Both the position numbers and the translations under genes were made by a program. From NCBI GenBank assembly GCA_944322945.1, contig CALUQN010000002.1, forward strand, positions 62,001 to 126,000: DNA of 64,000 nucleotides, written 5' to 3'. The notes below the pieces were generated by a model. That model was not told where the DNA came from, made no database searches, and saw only the letters and a program-made list of their open reading frames with translations. Of this stretch, positions 42,880-52,362 are shown piece by piece (position 1 is the stretch's first letter; each line of letters opens with the position of its first letter). Source of the DNA: Candidatus Gastranaerophilales bacterium. Lineage in GTDB: Bacteria > Cyanobacteriota > Vampirovibrionia > Gastranaerophilales > Gastranaerophilaceae.

Positions 42880-43911
42880 ATGATACCAGCAGTAAATAGC
42901 ATTAATAACACTATTCAATTTTCTGCAGGGGAGAATGCAAACGAGAAAAAACTTGCATATACCAAAGATACCCTGCTGAAAAATAACATCATGACCCGTA
43001 CCCGCATAGGCTTTGACAAGCTGACAAACGCTTTCACGGTATACACCGCAAAAGGTTTAAAGGGGAGCAAAAACGCTAACTTCTATGAATTTTTGACAAT
43101 GGGAACAGTTCCGTACTTAATCGGAAGCGGCATGCTTATGGCGGTCTTCAATGCGGTAAATAGCAGTTACGCATCAGATTCAGTGAGACATGCCTGCCGT
43201 TTGGGCAGAAAAATGGCACTCGGTGTTTTGTTCTACGGATTGATGAAAGGGATATCAAAGCCGTTTGTAACCACTCCTGTCAAATGGTTCACCGGAGTGG
43301 ACACCCAGCTTCCGTATGCAAAAGTTAACTATGAACTGCCGGAAGATATCAATGACACAGATATAACAAGTATTGAATATCACAAAGTATTTGAGAGCGT
43401 AGAATTCCCAAGATGGGATTTATTATACGGTGATGAAACAAAAGGTGAAAAACGTAACTTCCGCTATGACAAAATAGCTAAGAAATTAGGGCTCGGAACA
43501 AACCTGAACGATTCGGATCAGGAAGTTAAGCCTCTTATAAAAGAAATAGTTGTAAAAACATCAACCGCCACAAATATTTCACAATACCTGTGGGCGGCTT
43601 GCGGTGTAGCATTTGCATTCCAAAAACCTTGGGAAAAATTCTTCAACGTCATGAACTTCAAATTCTGGAAGCCGGAAGAGTTTGCAACATCGGCAAAACA
43701 GTTTGGCAGAAGTTTCGTTGAAAGTGCAAAATCATTCTACTTTGGGGACGGTTCATCATTTATGAAACGTCATGGAGGAAAAGTATTAATGGGGACAGCT
43801 TTGGCATCAACAATAATCGGTGTTATAAACGCATCTACAAGTGCAAATAAACCGTCAAAACTGGATTCAGCGGACATTATCGAAAAAGATAGAAAGTATG
43901 TGGTGAACTAA
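42880..43911 (+). CDS. Membrane protein, first gene of the GH13 operon, unknown function
   Basis: 343 residues, not recognised. The N-terminus MIPAVNSINNTIQFSAGENA carries the short FSAG motif seen in other small proteins here. Hydrophobic segments lie at about 74-94, 111-130 and 305-320. The central region (FPRWDLLYGDETKGEKRNFR, then NISQYLWAACGVAFAFQKPW) has a counterpart in the next gene (FKPWDLYTEEKIYKYGDRLG; TIWMWSAGFATAILSGLLCN), so the two are probably distant paralogues. It overlaps the next start by 1 bp. Confidence 0.7.
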   Translation: MIPAVNSINNTIQFSAGENANEKKLAYTKDTLLKNNIMTRTRIGFDKLTNAFTVYTAKGLKGSKNANFYEFLTMGTVPYLIGSGMLMAVFNAVNSSYASDSVRHACRLGRKMALGVLFYGLMKGISKPFVTTPVKWFTGVDTQLPYAKVNYELPEDINDTDITSIEYHKVFESVEFPRWDLLYGDETKGEKRNFRYDKIAKKLGLGTNLNDSDQEVKPLIKEIVVKTSTATNISQYLWAACGVAFAFQKPWEKFFNVMNFKFWKPEEFATSAKQFGRSFVESAKSFYFGDGSSFMKRHGGKVLMGTALASTIIGVINASTSANKPSKLDSADIIEKDRKYVVN

Positions 43912-46493
43912 TGACAAGCTTGATTAATAACTACATAAATAACACTGGCAAAACTCCTCTTCCGCAGAATACAAATACCGGCAAGATGGTAAATACAAAT
44001 GTTGAAGAACTGGATACAAGAAATTTTCTTAAACCGCTGAAAGGGCAGGGTCATCTTGTAAAAGGTAATATTTTTGACAAACCCGGTATGATGGTAAAAG
44101 ATGCCGCATACAACACAAGAGCTTTAAAACACGCAATAAAAGGGAATGCAAACGATCACGAACTCGGCAAAATTAACGATATGGGCATGTTTCTCGGAGG
44201 ACTCGGTATCGCAGCATATCTGTTTACCAAAAAACAATCTCCGATGACAAAAGCAATGGAATTTGTCGGGTTGGGTTCATTTTTTGCAGCTATGGCAATC
44301 TGGCCTAAAATCGCCATCCAGCTTCCGGCACAGATTGTTCACGGCGTAAACGTCCAGCAGGATTATATTGACAGTTTCGGCAGAAAGAAAAAATTCCACC
44401 TTGATCCGCAGTTCAAGCCGTGGGATTTGTATACAGAAGAAAAAATCTATAAATACGGCGACCGCCTCGGTGTTCCGAAAAATATTCCTAACAGAAGGGC
44501 GTTTATTCAGGAAAAAATTAACAAAATTGCAACGCAATGCAACACAATCTGGATGTGGTCAGCCGGCTTTGCAACCGCAATTTTGAGCGGTCTGTTGTGT
44601 AATGTGCTGGAAAAACCGGTCAGAAACGGACTTAATGCTCTGAACAATTATCGTGCTGATCAAATGCTCGAAAGATTTCCTGAAAGCATTGAAGCAGCAG
44701 ATACAAAATATGTTTCCAAGAACATGCAGCGTATTATTGAAACCAACAAAGGCCAGATTATAAATGACAAACTATTTAAAGAAATTCTGTCTCTATTGGC
44801 AGACGACTTGGGGCCGGTCACTAAAACAGGTATAGAAAAAGATTTGAGAAAACTCCTGTTTAACAACAAATATGATATAAATACAATAACTGTCGATAAC
44901 CTTCTGACAGGTCTGAATAAACAGCTGAAAGGTACAAAATTCTTCCCGCTGAAAGACGTAATTATTCCGAAAAAAGATGCCTTTGTCGCTAAACTTACAG
45001 AAATGAATCTCTTTGATAAAGAGCACCACGCAAATGATATCGGAAAAATTTCCAGAAATATTATGGAAATCTTCAAAACCAATATCCTTGAATACAATAA
45101 GGCTCATCCGGAAAGTCAGATTGACTGGACAGAATTTTCAAATATCTTAAATAACAAAGAAGTCAACAAGCCCGGTCCTATCGTAAAAGGTTTGACATCC
45201 ACCTCTGCGTCAAGGATGACTCCGGAGGTTCAGGCATCATTGAAATCATTAGCCGGCGTATTTGACGAATTTAATTCAATAAAAAATGTTCTTTGCAGAT
45301 ACGCTTACCTGAAAGTTGCGGCAGCTCCGGAAACAGCGCTTGCAAATTACTGGAACAATACAGCAGAAACAATTGTCGACCTGTTCAAAATAACTCCTGA
45401 AGAAATTAAGAAAACACGATATGACAGTGATTTGGTCTACGGATTAATTCGTGAAAAAATGACACAAATTGCAACTTCAAGCAAAGAAGATTATACAAAC
45501 TTTATGAAAGCACTCGGCGTCCAGGTTGCCAAAATTAACGATATCATAAAATCCAGCGACGGTGATTTCGGAATTCCGGAAAACAAAAACTCAGGATTTA
45601 TGAGTGTAGTTGACTCTTCAATTGACAGTGTCGTTAAGAGACTCAAAGATGAAAAACTGGATATGCCTCATCTTATAGAACGACTTGTCGGTATTCCGTA
45701 TGAGGTATATAACAAACAAACAAAACAAATGGAAAAACATATTTACGTGGACGGCAGTTATAAAAACACGCTTAAAGGTTTTGTATCAGGCAGAATGCTT
45801 GGCGTTGAAAGCTCATTTATGAGATTGATAAATGCAATTGATTTGCTCAGAAGAATTTCAACCGGTCAAAACGCCAAACAACTCTATAACGGATATGCGG
45901 CAGAAACAAAAGAAGAACTGGTAGAAGCAGCAATCCGCAGTGTATTCAACGACCACAGCGGCGACTTTGCAACAAAAGGCTACACAAAACGTAGTATGAA
46001 ACCTGTAGTTGACGACAGACAAATCCACAGAGATGATTCAGGACGTGTAATTTACAGATTCCTCAACAATATACCGGAAGAACAAAAAGCCGATATACCG
46101 ACTGATGCCGGCTTCTTCCAGGAAAAATTGAAACTCATCTTTGAAAATCCTCCTCACGAAGATACAACGGAAGCTTTGAAAGGTCTGAATTTGGAAAGCA
46201 AATTACAAGGCTTTAAATCAAATGTTCTAAATAATCTCGGAGATGATTTCTATTTTGCAAAACCATACCACTATGTTTACTCCCCGAGAAAATTCATTTC
46301 ATCTAAATTGAAATTTAACATTTGCGGAATTTCAATTACAGAAATGTTCTACAACTTGTTCAACCAAAAATACAATACAAATAAATGGTTCAAAGTATTC
46401 GGAGGATTTGCGGCAGGTCTGACAGCCGTGACAGTCGGCTCACAATTCTTCCTCGGCAGAATGAAAAATCCGGAACCGGTACAAAAAGGGTAA
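43911..46493 (+). CDS. Large membrane-associated protein, second gene of the GH13 operon, unknown function
   Basis: 860 residues, not recognised. Hydrophobic segments near 91-107, 118-142 and 208-228 and again close to the C-terminus (WFKVFGGFAAGLTAVTVGSQ) enclose a long, mostly helical, soluble region of about 550 residues. A block shared with the preceding gene (PWDLY..E... and a WxWxAG..A segment) indicates common ancestry. No enzyme motif is seen. It ends 3 bp before the GH13 gene, so the three proteins are made together. Confidence 0.7.
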   Translation: MTSLINNYINNTGKTPLPQNTNTGKMVNTNVEELDTRNFLKPLKGQGHLVKGNIFDKPGMMVKDAAYNTRALKHAIKGNANDHELGKINDMGMFLGGLGIAAYLFTKKQSPMTKAMEFVGLGSFFAAMAIWPKIAIQLPAQIVHGVNVQQDYIDSFGRKKKFHLDPQFKPWDLYTEEKIYKYGDRLGVPKNIPNRRAFIQEKINKIATQCNTIWMWSAGFATAILSGLLCNVLEKPVRNGLNALNNYRADQMLERFPESIEAADTKYVSKNMQRIIETNKGQIINDKLFKEILSLLADDLGPVTKTGIEKDLRKLLFNNKYDINTITVDNLLTGLNKQLKGTKFFPLKDVIIPKKDAFVAKLTEMNLFDKEHHANDIGKISRNIMEIFKTNILEYNKAHPESQIDWTEFSNILNNKEVNKPGPIVKGLTSTSASRMTPEVQASLKSLAGVFDEFNSIKNVLCRYAYLKVAAAPETALANYWNNTAETIVDLFKITPEEIKKTRYDSDLVYGLIREKMTQIATSSKEDYTNFMKALGVQVAKINDIIKSSDGDFGIPENKNSGFMSVVDSSIDSVVKRLKDEKLDMPHLIERLVGIPYEVYNKQTKQMEKHIYVDGSYKNTLKGFVSGRMLGVESSFMRLINAIDLLRRISTGQNAKQLYNGYAAETKEELVEAAIRSVFNDHSGDFATKGYTKRSMKPVVDDRQIHRDDSGRVIYRFLNNIPEEQKADIPTDAGFFQEKLKLIFENPPHEDTTEALKGLNLESKLQGFKSNVLNNLGDDFYFAKPYHYVYSPRKFISSKLKFNICGISITEMFYNLFNQKYNTNKWFKVFGGFAAGLTAVTVGSQFFLGRMKNPEPVQKG

Positions 46494-46496
46494 GAT

Positions 46497-48296
46497 ATGA
46501 TTAATACAACAAATTTACTTGCACAAAAATTAAATTTACCGAAAACATCACAGCAGCAGACTGTTCAACCCCAGCCGCAGAACAATGTTAAGCCTCAAGG
46601 GGAAAAATCAAACCTGCTTTCCGCATATCTTACAACAATGGCGGCAATCAACAAACCGGCAGTAAAAAAAGCTGACACAGCTCAAAATACAGAAAAAACA
46701 GCAAAAGCTGACAAAACAGAAGCCGTTAAAGAAACTGCGGCAGCACCGATTAATTATCACAACGATTTGAGGACACTTTTCCGCAATAACAATGCAAAAA
46801 TCATGATGATAATCCCGAGATGTTTTAACGCAAATGACAAAAACGGCAACGATATGATTGACGGAGACGAAGAACATGGAACATTCAAAAATGCTGTGAA
46901 AAGATTAGACGAAATAGTCGCCGGCGGATGTAATACCATCCACGTACTTCCGATTAGCACCCCCGGCAAGATGAAAGCAATGGGTACTGCAGGTTCTGTA
47001 TATTCACCGAAAGACCTGCTGGAAATCGACCCGATGCTTCTCGATAAGGATGATCCGCGCAGCCCTCGCGAACAGTTTAAAGCATTTGTTGACGAATGCC
47101 ACAAACGCGGTATACATGTAATGCTTGACCTGCCGAGCTGTGCATCTTATGACCTGTTCATTGAACGTCCCGAACTTATGGCAAAAGAACGCGACGGGCT
47201 TGCAAAAACTCCTCAGGGATGGAATGATATCAGAATGTTCCAGCCGTGGAAAGATGAAGGAAAAAGAACACTTAACCCGAAACTGCTTGAATACCATAAG
47301 GAATTTATAGATATGTGTATAGAAACAGGCGTAGACGGTATAAGAGCGGACGTTGCAAGAGCGAAACCTACTGAATTTTGGGATATTCTTATACCGTATT
47401 CAAGAAGCAAAGATCCTGAATTTGCTTGGCTTGCCGAAACATATACATACGAAGATGCGTCTCCGCAGGCAAATATGCCGTTTGACAGACCGATGGATTC
47501 TTTAAGAGCCGGGTTTGACGCATTTTACGGTCAATTCCATATTTTCCACGAATGGTCGACAGCCGGTCAGTTTATGGATTATATAAAAGAAAACCTTAAC
47601 ATGACATACAAATTGGATAAAGGTAAATCTCTAATCGGTTCATTCGGTACTCACGATGACATATCACCGATGTTCCACGGCGGGGTTGACTATTGCAATA
47701 TGACAACAGTCTTGCAGGCAACACTGCCTATGCTCAACCCATACTTTGTTGACGGGTTTGACTCCGGTGACTACTATACATACAGCTATGCAAACAAATT
47801 CTCTACAAATACAATGACTGATAATCATATTATGGATGTGCACCACGGACGTCCTGATATCTTTAACCTGTCAAGAAAACCAGGCGGCAGCCATCCGGAA
47901 ATCGGCAACTTCAAAAAAGCTGCATTTGAATTCAGAGATAATCCAAAATATAATTCAATAATCACAAAAGGCTCATTCATTGAACTTGACAAAGAAGGCG
48001 ATAAAAACGATCAGATTATTGCATACGCAAGACACCTGAACGGCAAAACCCTGCTGGTGCTTGTAAACAAAAATGTTGACAGAGCAGTTGCCTGCACCGT
48101 CAAAGTTCCGACTCTGAAAGAAAGCCAAAAAATGCTTAACCTGTTACCTTCTTACGGTAAAGAAAGTATAATCCAGGCAGCAGACGGCGAAGTCAGAATT
48201 GATTTGGGGCCGGCAAGGGGTCATGTCTTTGAAATCGACACCCCGTACATAGAAAACCACGTTGTACCGAATAAAATTTTTAAACAAAATCTATAA
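46497..48296 (+). CDS. GH13 alpha-amylase-family glycoside hydrolase
   Basis: 599 residues. A Gln/Ala/Lys-rich N-terminal region (1-85) without signal peptide precedes a GH13 barrel. Nucleophile D285 is in GIRADVARAKP, acid/base E314 in WLAETYTYED, and the transition-state Asp in SFGTHDDIS (387/388). Region I reads MLDLPSCASYD, where the usual Asn-His is missing. Residues 111-125 (NANDKNGNDMIDGDE) look like a Ca-binding loop. A C-terminal beta domain ends the protein. It would act on an alpha-glucan or oligosaccharide. It lacks an export signal yet is made with two membrane proteins. A terminator follows. Confidence 0.88.
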   Translation: MINTTNLLAQKLNLPKTSQQQTVQPQPQNNVKPQGEKSNLLSAYLTTMAAINKPAVKKADTAQNTEKTAKADKTEAVKETAAAPINYHNDLRTLFRNNNAKIMMIIPRCFNANDKNGNDMIDGDEEHGTFKNAVKRLDEIVAGGCNTIHVLPISTPGKMKAMGTAGSVYSPKDLLEIDPMLLDKDDPRSPREQFKAFVDECHKRGIHVMLDLPSCASYDLFIERPELMAKERDGLAKTPQGWNDIRMFQPWKDEGKRTLNPKLLEYHKEFIDMCIETGVDGIRADVARAKPTEFWDILIPYSRSKDPEFAWLAETYTYEDASPQANMPFDRPMDSLRAGFDAFYGQFHIFHEWSTAGQFMDYIKENLNMTYKLDKGKSLIGSFGTHDDISPMFHGGVDYCNMTTVLQATLPMLNPYFVDGFDSGDYYTYSYANKFSTNTMTDNHIMDVHHGRPDIFNLSRKPGGSHPEIGNFKKAAFEFRDNPKYNSIITKGSFIELDKEGDKNDQIIAYARHLNGKTLLVLVNKNVDRAVACTVKVPTLKESQKMLNLLPSYGKESIIQAADGEVRIDLGPARGHVFEIDTPYIENHVVPNKIFKQNL

Positions 48297-48340
48297 AATA
48301 TTAAACGCATAAAGGCACACATTAAATAAACAACAAAAAA

Positions 48341-48382
48341 GAATACAGGTTGAAAAAATATCTTGCCTGTATTTCTTTTTTT
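48341..48382 (+). terminator. Intrinsic terminator of the GH13 operon
   Basis: ATACAGG / CCTGTAT stem followed by a T-rich run, 47 bp after the GH13 stop. Confidence 0.7.
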
Positions 48383-48418
48383 GTTTGAGATATAATTAAT
48401 AGGCGAGGTATAAATAAA

Positions 48419-48766
48419 ATGTTACAAGAATTTTTACATTCAAAAATACACAGAGCCACAGTTACTGACGCAAATCTGAATTACGTCGGCTCAATTACAA
48501 TAGACGAAAAATTAATGCAGGCAGCCCAAATAAAAGAATGGCAAAAGGTTGATATTCTTGATATCAATAACGGCGAAAGATTTCAAACTTATGTAATCAA
48601 AGGCGAACCCGGCTCCGGAGAAATTTGTCTGAACGGAGCTGCGGCAAGAAAAGTTCAGCCGGGCGATAAAGTAATCATCGTATCTTACGCATACTACACG
48701 CCGGAAGAAATCGAAAACCACAAACCTGTTATCGTTATGGTGGATGACAATAATAAACAGATTTAA
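48419..48766 (+). CDS. panD: Aspartate 1-decarboxylase PanD
   Basis: 115 residues. It makes beta-alanine for pantothenate from aspartate. The proenzyme cuts itself between G24 and S25 (YVGSITID), leaving a pyruvoyl group; K9 in HSKIHRA binds substrate and [20 protein letters not shown] is the core. A TATAAT promoter lies about 25 bp upstream and a terminator follows. With coaD it covers part of coenzyme A synthesis. Confidence 0.96.
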   Translation: MLQEFLHSKIHRATVTDANLNYVGSITIDEKLMQAAQIKEWQKVDILDINNGERFQTYVIKGEPGSGEICLNGAAARKVQPGDKVIIVSYAYYTPEEIENHKPVIVMVDDNNKQI

Positions 48767-48794
48767 TTTCCATTCCAATAAATATTTCTAAAAG

Positions 48795-48826
48795 CAAGCT
48801 CTGATACAGATTATCAGAGCTTGTTT
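48795..48826 (+). terminator. Intrinsic terminator after panD
   Basis: CAAGCTCTGATA / TATCAGAGCTTG perfect 12-bp stem, followed by TTT. Confidence 0.75.
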
Positions 48827-48841
48827 AAAATATGTAATTTT

Positions 48842-49023
48842 ATAATATAGTATAAATTTCTCAGATACTATAAAAAGTCCGTCATTCTGAGGGCTTTAGC
48901 CAGAAGAATCTCTGTTATTCAGATACTTCGCCCTTCAAAAATGATACTTAATCGTCTTGTCCGGCAGAGTGCTCAGTATGACGCTGTTTTGGAAATTTTT
49001 TGTGAAATTTACCATATAAGTCC
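48842..49023. repeat. Miniature element related to the one at 37813
   Basis: The core CATTCTGAGGGCTTTAGCC, AAGAATCTC and CAGATACTTCGC is the same as at 37813-37960, with a 40-bp extra piece. The right end CCATATAAGTCC keeps the terminal repeat; the left end (TATAGTATAAATTTCT) is decayed. Confidence 0.6.
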
Positions 49024-49031
49024 ATTTATTT

Positions 49032-49532
49032 TTATCTATAATTTGTAAACTGGAGCGGGTAATCGTATTTGTCTTCGTTAGAGCGGAGCATCTTGATAAC
49101 CGCCTGCAAGTCATCTTTATCTTTGCCGGACACTCTCACCTGATCGCCCTGAATTGAAGCTTGAACTTTCAGTTTTGTATTTTTAATATCAGCAACAATT
49201 TTCTTTGCAAGTTCCTGATTAAGACCCTTTCTCAAATTGTAAACCTGTCTGACGTTGCCGCCCAGAGCGTTTTCCACAGGCTGCGGGTCGAGAATGCGGA
49301 TGCTCAGATTTCTTTTAACCAATTTGGATTGAAGAATATCGTAGATATTTTTCAGCTTCATATCGTCAGAAGTAGTCACAATAATCGCCTTGTCGCCGTC
49401 AAGAGTGACATCTGAATTAGAATCTTTCAAATCAAAACGGGATGAGATATCGCGCTTAACCTGATCAAGAGCGTTCAAAAGTTCTTGTTTGTCAAACTCG
49501 GAAACCACATCAAAACTACAATCTTTAGCCAT
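49032..49532 (-). CDS. yajQ: YajQ-family nucleotide-binding protein
   Basis: 166 residues, the usual length. YajQ (UPF0234) proteins have two RNA-recognition-like domains; in Xanthomonas a member binds cyclic di-GMP. Family blocks are SFDVVSEFDKQELLNALDQV at the N-terminus, SRFDLKDSNSDV, and KLKVQASIQGDQVRVSGKDK. GGAGGG lies upstream. The role in this organism is not known. Confidence 0.94.
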   Translation of the reverse strand: MAKDCSFDVVSEFDKQELLNALDQVKRDISSRFDLKDSNSDVTLDGDKAIIVTTSDDMKLKNIYDILQSKLVKRNLSIRILDPQPVENALGGNVRQVYNLRKGLNQELAKKIVADIKNTKLKVQASIQGDQVRVSGKDKDDLQAVIKMLRSNEDKYDYPLQFTNYR

Positions 49533-49565
49533 AAACCCTCCTTATTAGTTTAAAAAAATTATACC

Positions 49566-49597
49566 ACAAAAAGCCGCAAGAAAAACTGCTTGCGGCG
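49566..49597 (-). terminator. Intrinsic terminator after the 108-residue gene
   Basis: GCCGCAAG / CTTGCGGC stem with a T-run on the minus strand. Confidence 0.75.
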
Positions 49598-49649
49598 AAT
49601 TAGGAATATATTTCTGCCTATTAGGGAACGAGCCGATTGAAAGTTAAGT

Positions 49650-49976
49650 CTACGGCGTAGGTGCCGGACGCGATTTTTTGAACAGTCCAGCGAGTTTGCC
49701 CAAACCTTTAAATATTGGTTTTGCACATAAAATACCGGCTATAATAAGCGGTATCTTCATCATTTTCAGGTTATCTTTTTTTTCGCGTTCTTTGTATGAT
49801 TCAAACGTATCTTTGGGCGGCTGGTCAAAAATCTTGGTGCCGTTAAGATAATTTGTGCACATATATGGCGACATAAAACCTGCGCCCATGTAAGGCATCT
49901 GGGTAAATCCCATTGTCATGGCACCTAAATCCCTGTCAACTATGGGTGTATGAATATTAAACATATCATTGTCCAT
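49650..49976 (-). CDS. Small protein with one hydrophobic segment, unknown function
   Basis: 108 residues from the ATG at 49976, which has GGAG 8 nt upstream; a longer frame lacks a ribosome site. The N-terminus is Met/Tyr-rich (MTMGFTQMPYMGAGFMSPYM), the middle charged, then a hydrophobic segment (MMKIPLIIAGILCAKPIF, about 74-91) and a basic, proline-ending tail. Possibly membrane-associated. No family recognised; monocistronic with its own terminator. Confidence 0.6.
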   Translation of the reverse strand: MDNDMFNIHTPIVDRDLGAMTMGFTQMPYMGAGFMSPYMCTNYLNGTKIFDQPPKDTFESYKEREKKDNLKMMKIPLIIAGILCAKPIFKGLGKLAGLFKKSRPAPTP

Positions 49977-50070
49977 AATTATTCTCCAGTTACACAACCT
50001 TACATATATATAAAGTGTTTTCTAAAGATAAAATTTACTTTATGTAAAGTTTTGTAAAATTCATCTTTTG

Positions 50071-50110
50071 AAAAAATAATGGGTGCGGTATAAATTACCG
50101 CACCCATTAT
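50071..50110 (-). terminator. Intrinsic terminator after the acyl-CoA synthetase gene
   Basis: ATAATGGGTGCGGTA paired with its complement, followed on the minus strand by a T-run. Confidence 0.85.
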
Positions 50111-50134
50111 CATTTATTAAATTTTTACCGGAAA

Positions 50135-52297
50135 TTAGCGGCAGAGTGAGCACTGACCGCTGCAAGCGCAGTTCAGAGCTTCTTTTGCTTCTTCCATTCT
50201 AACTTTGATACGGCCGTCAACAGCGATACCTTCGCCGGTTGCTTCTGAAATCAAAAGCGGGTTGATATCGAGTTCGTCAATGAATTTGAAGTCATTAACG
50301 AGTTGTGACAATCTGAGTAATGTTTCTTGAATTTGTCCGATTTGTGCAGGTTTTGTACCTCTTGCACCTTCTAACAGTTTGTATGCTTTTACTGATTTAA
50401 TCATTTCTTCAGCATCAACATCTGTCAAAGGAGCAATTCTGAATGTTACGTCTTTCATAACTTCAACGAACACACCGCCTAAGCCGAACATCATCATCGG
50501 GCCGTATTGAGGATCGGTTGCAATACCGCAAACCATTTCGCGGCTGCCTTTTACCATTTCCTGAATAATGACGCCTTCTAACCCGTCGAGCAGGCCTTTT
50601 GCTTCCAATCTTTCAAGCAAACCTTTGTATTCTTTTCTCAATTGTTCTTCTGACTTGATGTTTACAACAACACCGCCGACATCGGTTTTGTGTGATGTTG
50701 TTTTTGAAGTCATTTTCATAACAACCGGGTAGCCGATTGAATTTCCGAGTTCAACAACTTCTTCTTCATTTGTTGCAAGACCGTATTTGCAAGCGCGGAT
50801 TCCGTAAGCTTGAAGTACGTCGATTGATTCCAAAGTTGTCAATTGTGCACGGTTTTCAGAAAGAGCATTTTTGATAATGCTTTCAACTTTAGCTCTGTCG
50901 ACATCGTAGCAAGGAATTTTGCCTTCCGGTCTTTCCATCCAGAGTCTTTGCTGGTTCAATCTGTTCAAACCGTCTGCGGCTTGTTCCGCGTACATAAAGA
51001 ACGGCATATTAACATTCATATCAGAAAGTTTTGTGAAGAATTCGTTCTTAGTCATAAATACGCCGATAACCGGTTTTTGCGGATTTTTAGCCTTAATTTC
51101 CATCAAAGCTTCTGCAACATCAATATCTTTCAAGCCAAGGAACGGAAGATAGATTGTAATAATCATATCAACATTTTCGTCGGCTATAACAGTTTCAAGA
51201 GTTTGTTTGTAGTGTTCGATAGGTGCAGATGCAATCATGTCAATCGGGTTTTTAACAGAAGCTGCAGCCGGTAAGAAACTTCTCAATTTTTCTTTTGTTT
51301 CTTCAGAAATTTTAGCCATTTGCATACCGTATTCACAAACCGCATCGGTTGCCATAATACCGGGGCCGCCTGAGTTTGTGATGATAGCTACTCTGTCGCC
51401 TTTCGGGATAGGGCAGTTTGCAAATACTTTTGCGGTTTCAAACAGGTTTTGGAGAGAGAATTCTCTGATAACACCTGATTGCTGCAATAATGCTGCTGCG
51501 GCTTTATCAGCACCTGCTAATGAACCTGTGTGAGAAGATGCTGCGCTTGCACCTGCTGCTGAACGTCCTGATTTCAATGCTAAAATAGGTTTCTTTTTAG
51601 AAACGCGTGAAGCTAATTTTCTGAAGTTTGCAGGGTTTTGGATTGATTCCATATACAAAAGGATTTGTTGAACGTCATCATCATTTTCCCAGTATTCGAT
51701 AGCAGTTTCAGCGTTAACATCAGCCTGGTTGCCGATAGATATGAATTGAGCAAAACCGAGGTTGAGGTCTTTCAAGATGTTCAAAATACCGCCGCCCAGC
51801 GCGCCTGATTGAGAAACAAAACCGATGTTTCCGCGTTCCGGAAGTGATTCCGCAAAGCAGCCGTCCATTCTGATTTCAGGGTTTGTGTTTACAACGCCGA
51901 GGCAGTTTGGACCTACACATCTCATACCGTATTCTTTAATTTTTTCAACTAATTGTTTTTCAAGTTCAGCACCTTCTTTGCCAGTTTCTTTGAAGCCGGC
52001 TGTGATGATACACAAACCTTTGATGCCTTTTTCATTACATTGGTCAATTGTTGATAAAACGAATTTAGAATTTACAACGATAAGCGCGAGGTCAACTTCA
52101 CCCGGCACATCCAGAACTGTCGGGTATGCTTGAAGACCTTCGATAATCCCGCCTTTCGGGTTAACAGGATAAATTTTTCCGTTGAATTTGTATTCCTGCA
52201 ACCGTTTCATAATATCAGAACCGATGGTATGTTCTTTTGTTGATGCACCGATTACCGCGATGGATTTCGGTTTCATAATTTTGTCTAACAAAGTCAT
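50135..52297 (-). CDS. ADP-forming acetate/acyl-CoA ligase (fused alpha-beta)
   Basis: 720 residues. It interconverts acetyl-CoA (or another acyl-CoA) plus ADP and phosphate with the free acid, CoA and ATP; in anaerobes it yields ATP. Order: CoA-binding domain (KSIAVIGASTKEHTIGSDIM), ligase-CoA domain with the phospho-His loop SSHTGSLAGADKA, then an ATP-grasp domain (YPVVMKMTSKTTSHKTDVGG; GLGGVFVEVMKDVTFRIAPL). Both subunits are fused in one chain. The C-terminus ends NCACSGQCSLCR, an unusual cysteine-rich tail. It fits a fermentative lifestyle. Confidence 0.94.
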   Translation of the reverse strand: MTLLDKIMKPKSIAVIGASTKEHTIGSDIMKRLQEYKFNGKIYPVNPKGGIIEGLQAYPTVLDVPGEVDLALIVVNSKFVLSTIDQCNEKGIKGLCIITAGFKETGKEGAELEKQLVEKIKEYGMRCVGPNCLGVVNTNPEIRMDGCFAESLPERGNIGFVSQSGALGGGILNILKDLNLGFAQFISIGNQADVNAETAIEYWENDDDVQQILLYMESIQNPANFRKLASRVSKKKPILALKSGRSAAGASAASSHTGSLAGADKAAAALLQQSGVIREFSLQNLFETAKVFANCPIPKGDRVAIITNSGGPGIMATDAVCEYGMQMAKISEETKEKLRSFLPAAASVKNPIDMIASAPIEHYKQTLETVIADENVDMIITIYLPFLGLKDIDVAEALMEIKAKNPQKPVIGVFMTKNEFFTKLSDMNVNMPFFMYAEQAADGLNRLNQQRLWMERPEGKIPCYDVDRAKVESIIKNALSENRAQLTTLESIDVLQAYGIRACKYGLATNEEEVVELGNSIGYPVVMKMTSKTTSHKTDVGGVVVNIKSEEQLRKEYKGLLERLEAKGLLDGLEGVIIQEMVKGSREMVCGIATDPQYGPMMMFGLGGVFVEVMKDVTFRIAPLTDVDAEEMIKSVKAYKLLEGARGTKPAQIGQIQETLLRLSQLVNDFKFIDELDINPLLISEATGEGIAVDGRIKVRMEEAKEALNCACSGQCSLCR

Positions 52298-52362
52298 TTT
52301 TTTGTCCTTTCTTTTCGTTTGATATTAATTTATAGTCTCTCTGTTTTTTTACTCTTATATTT

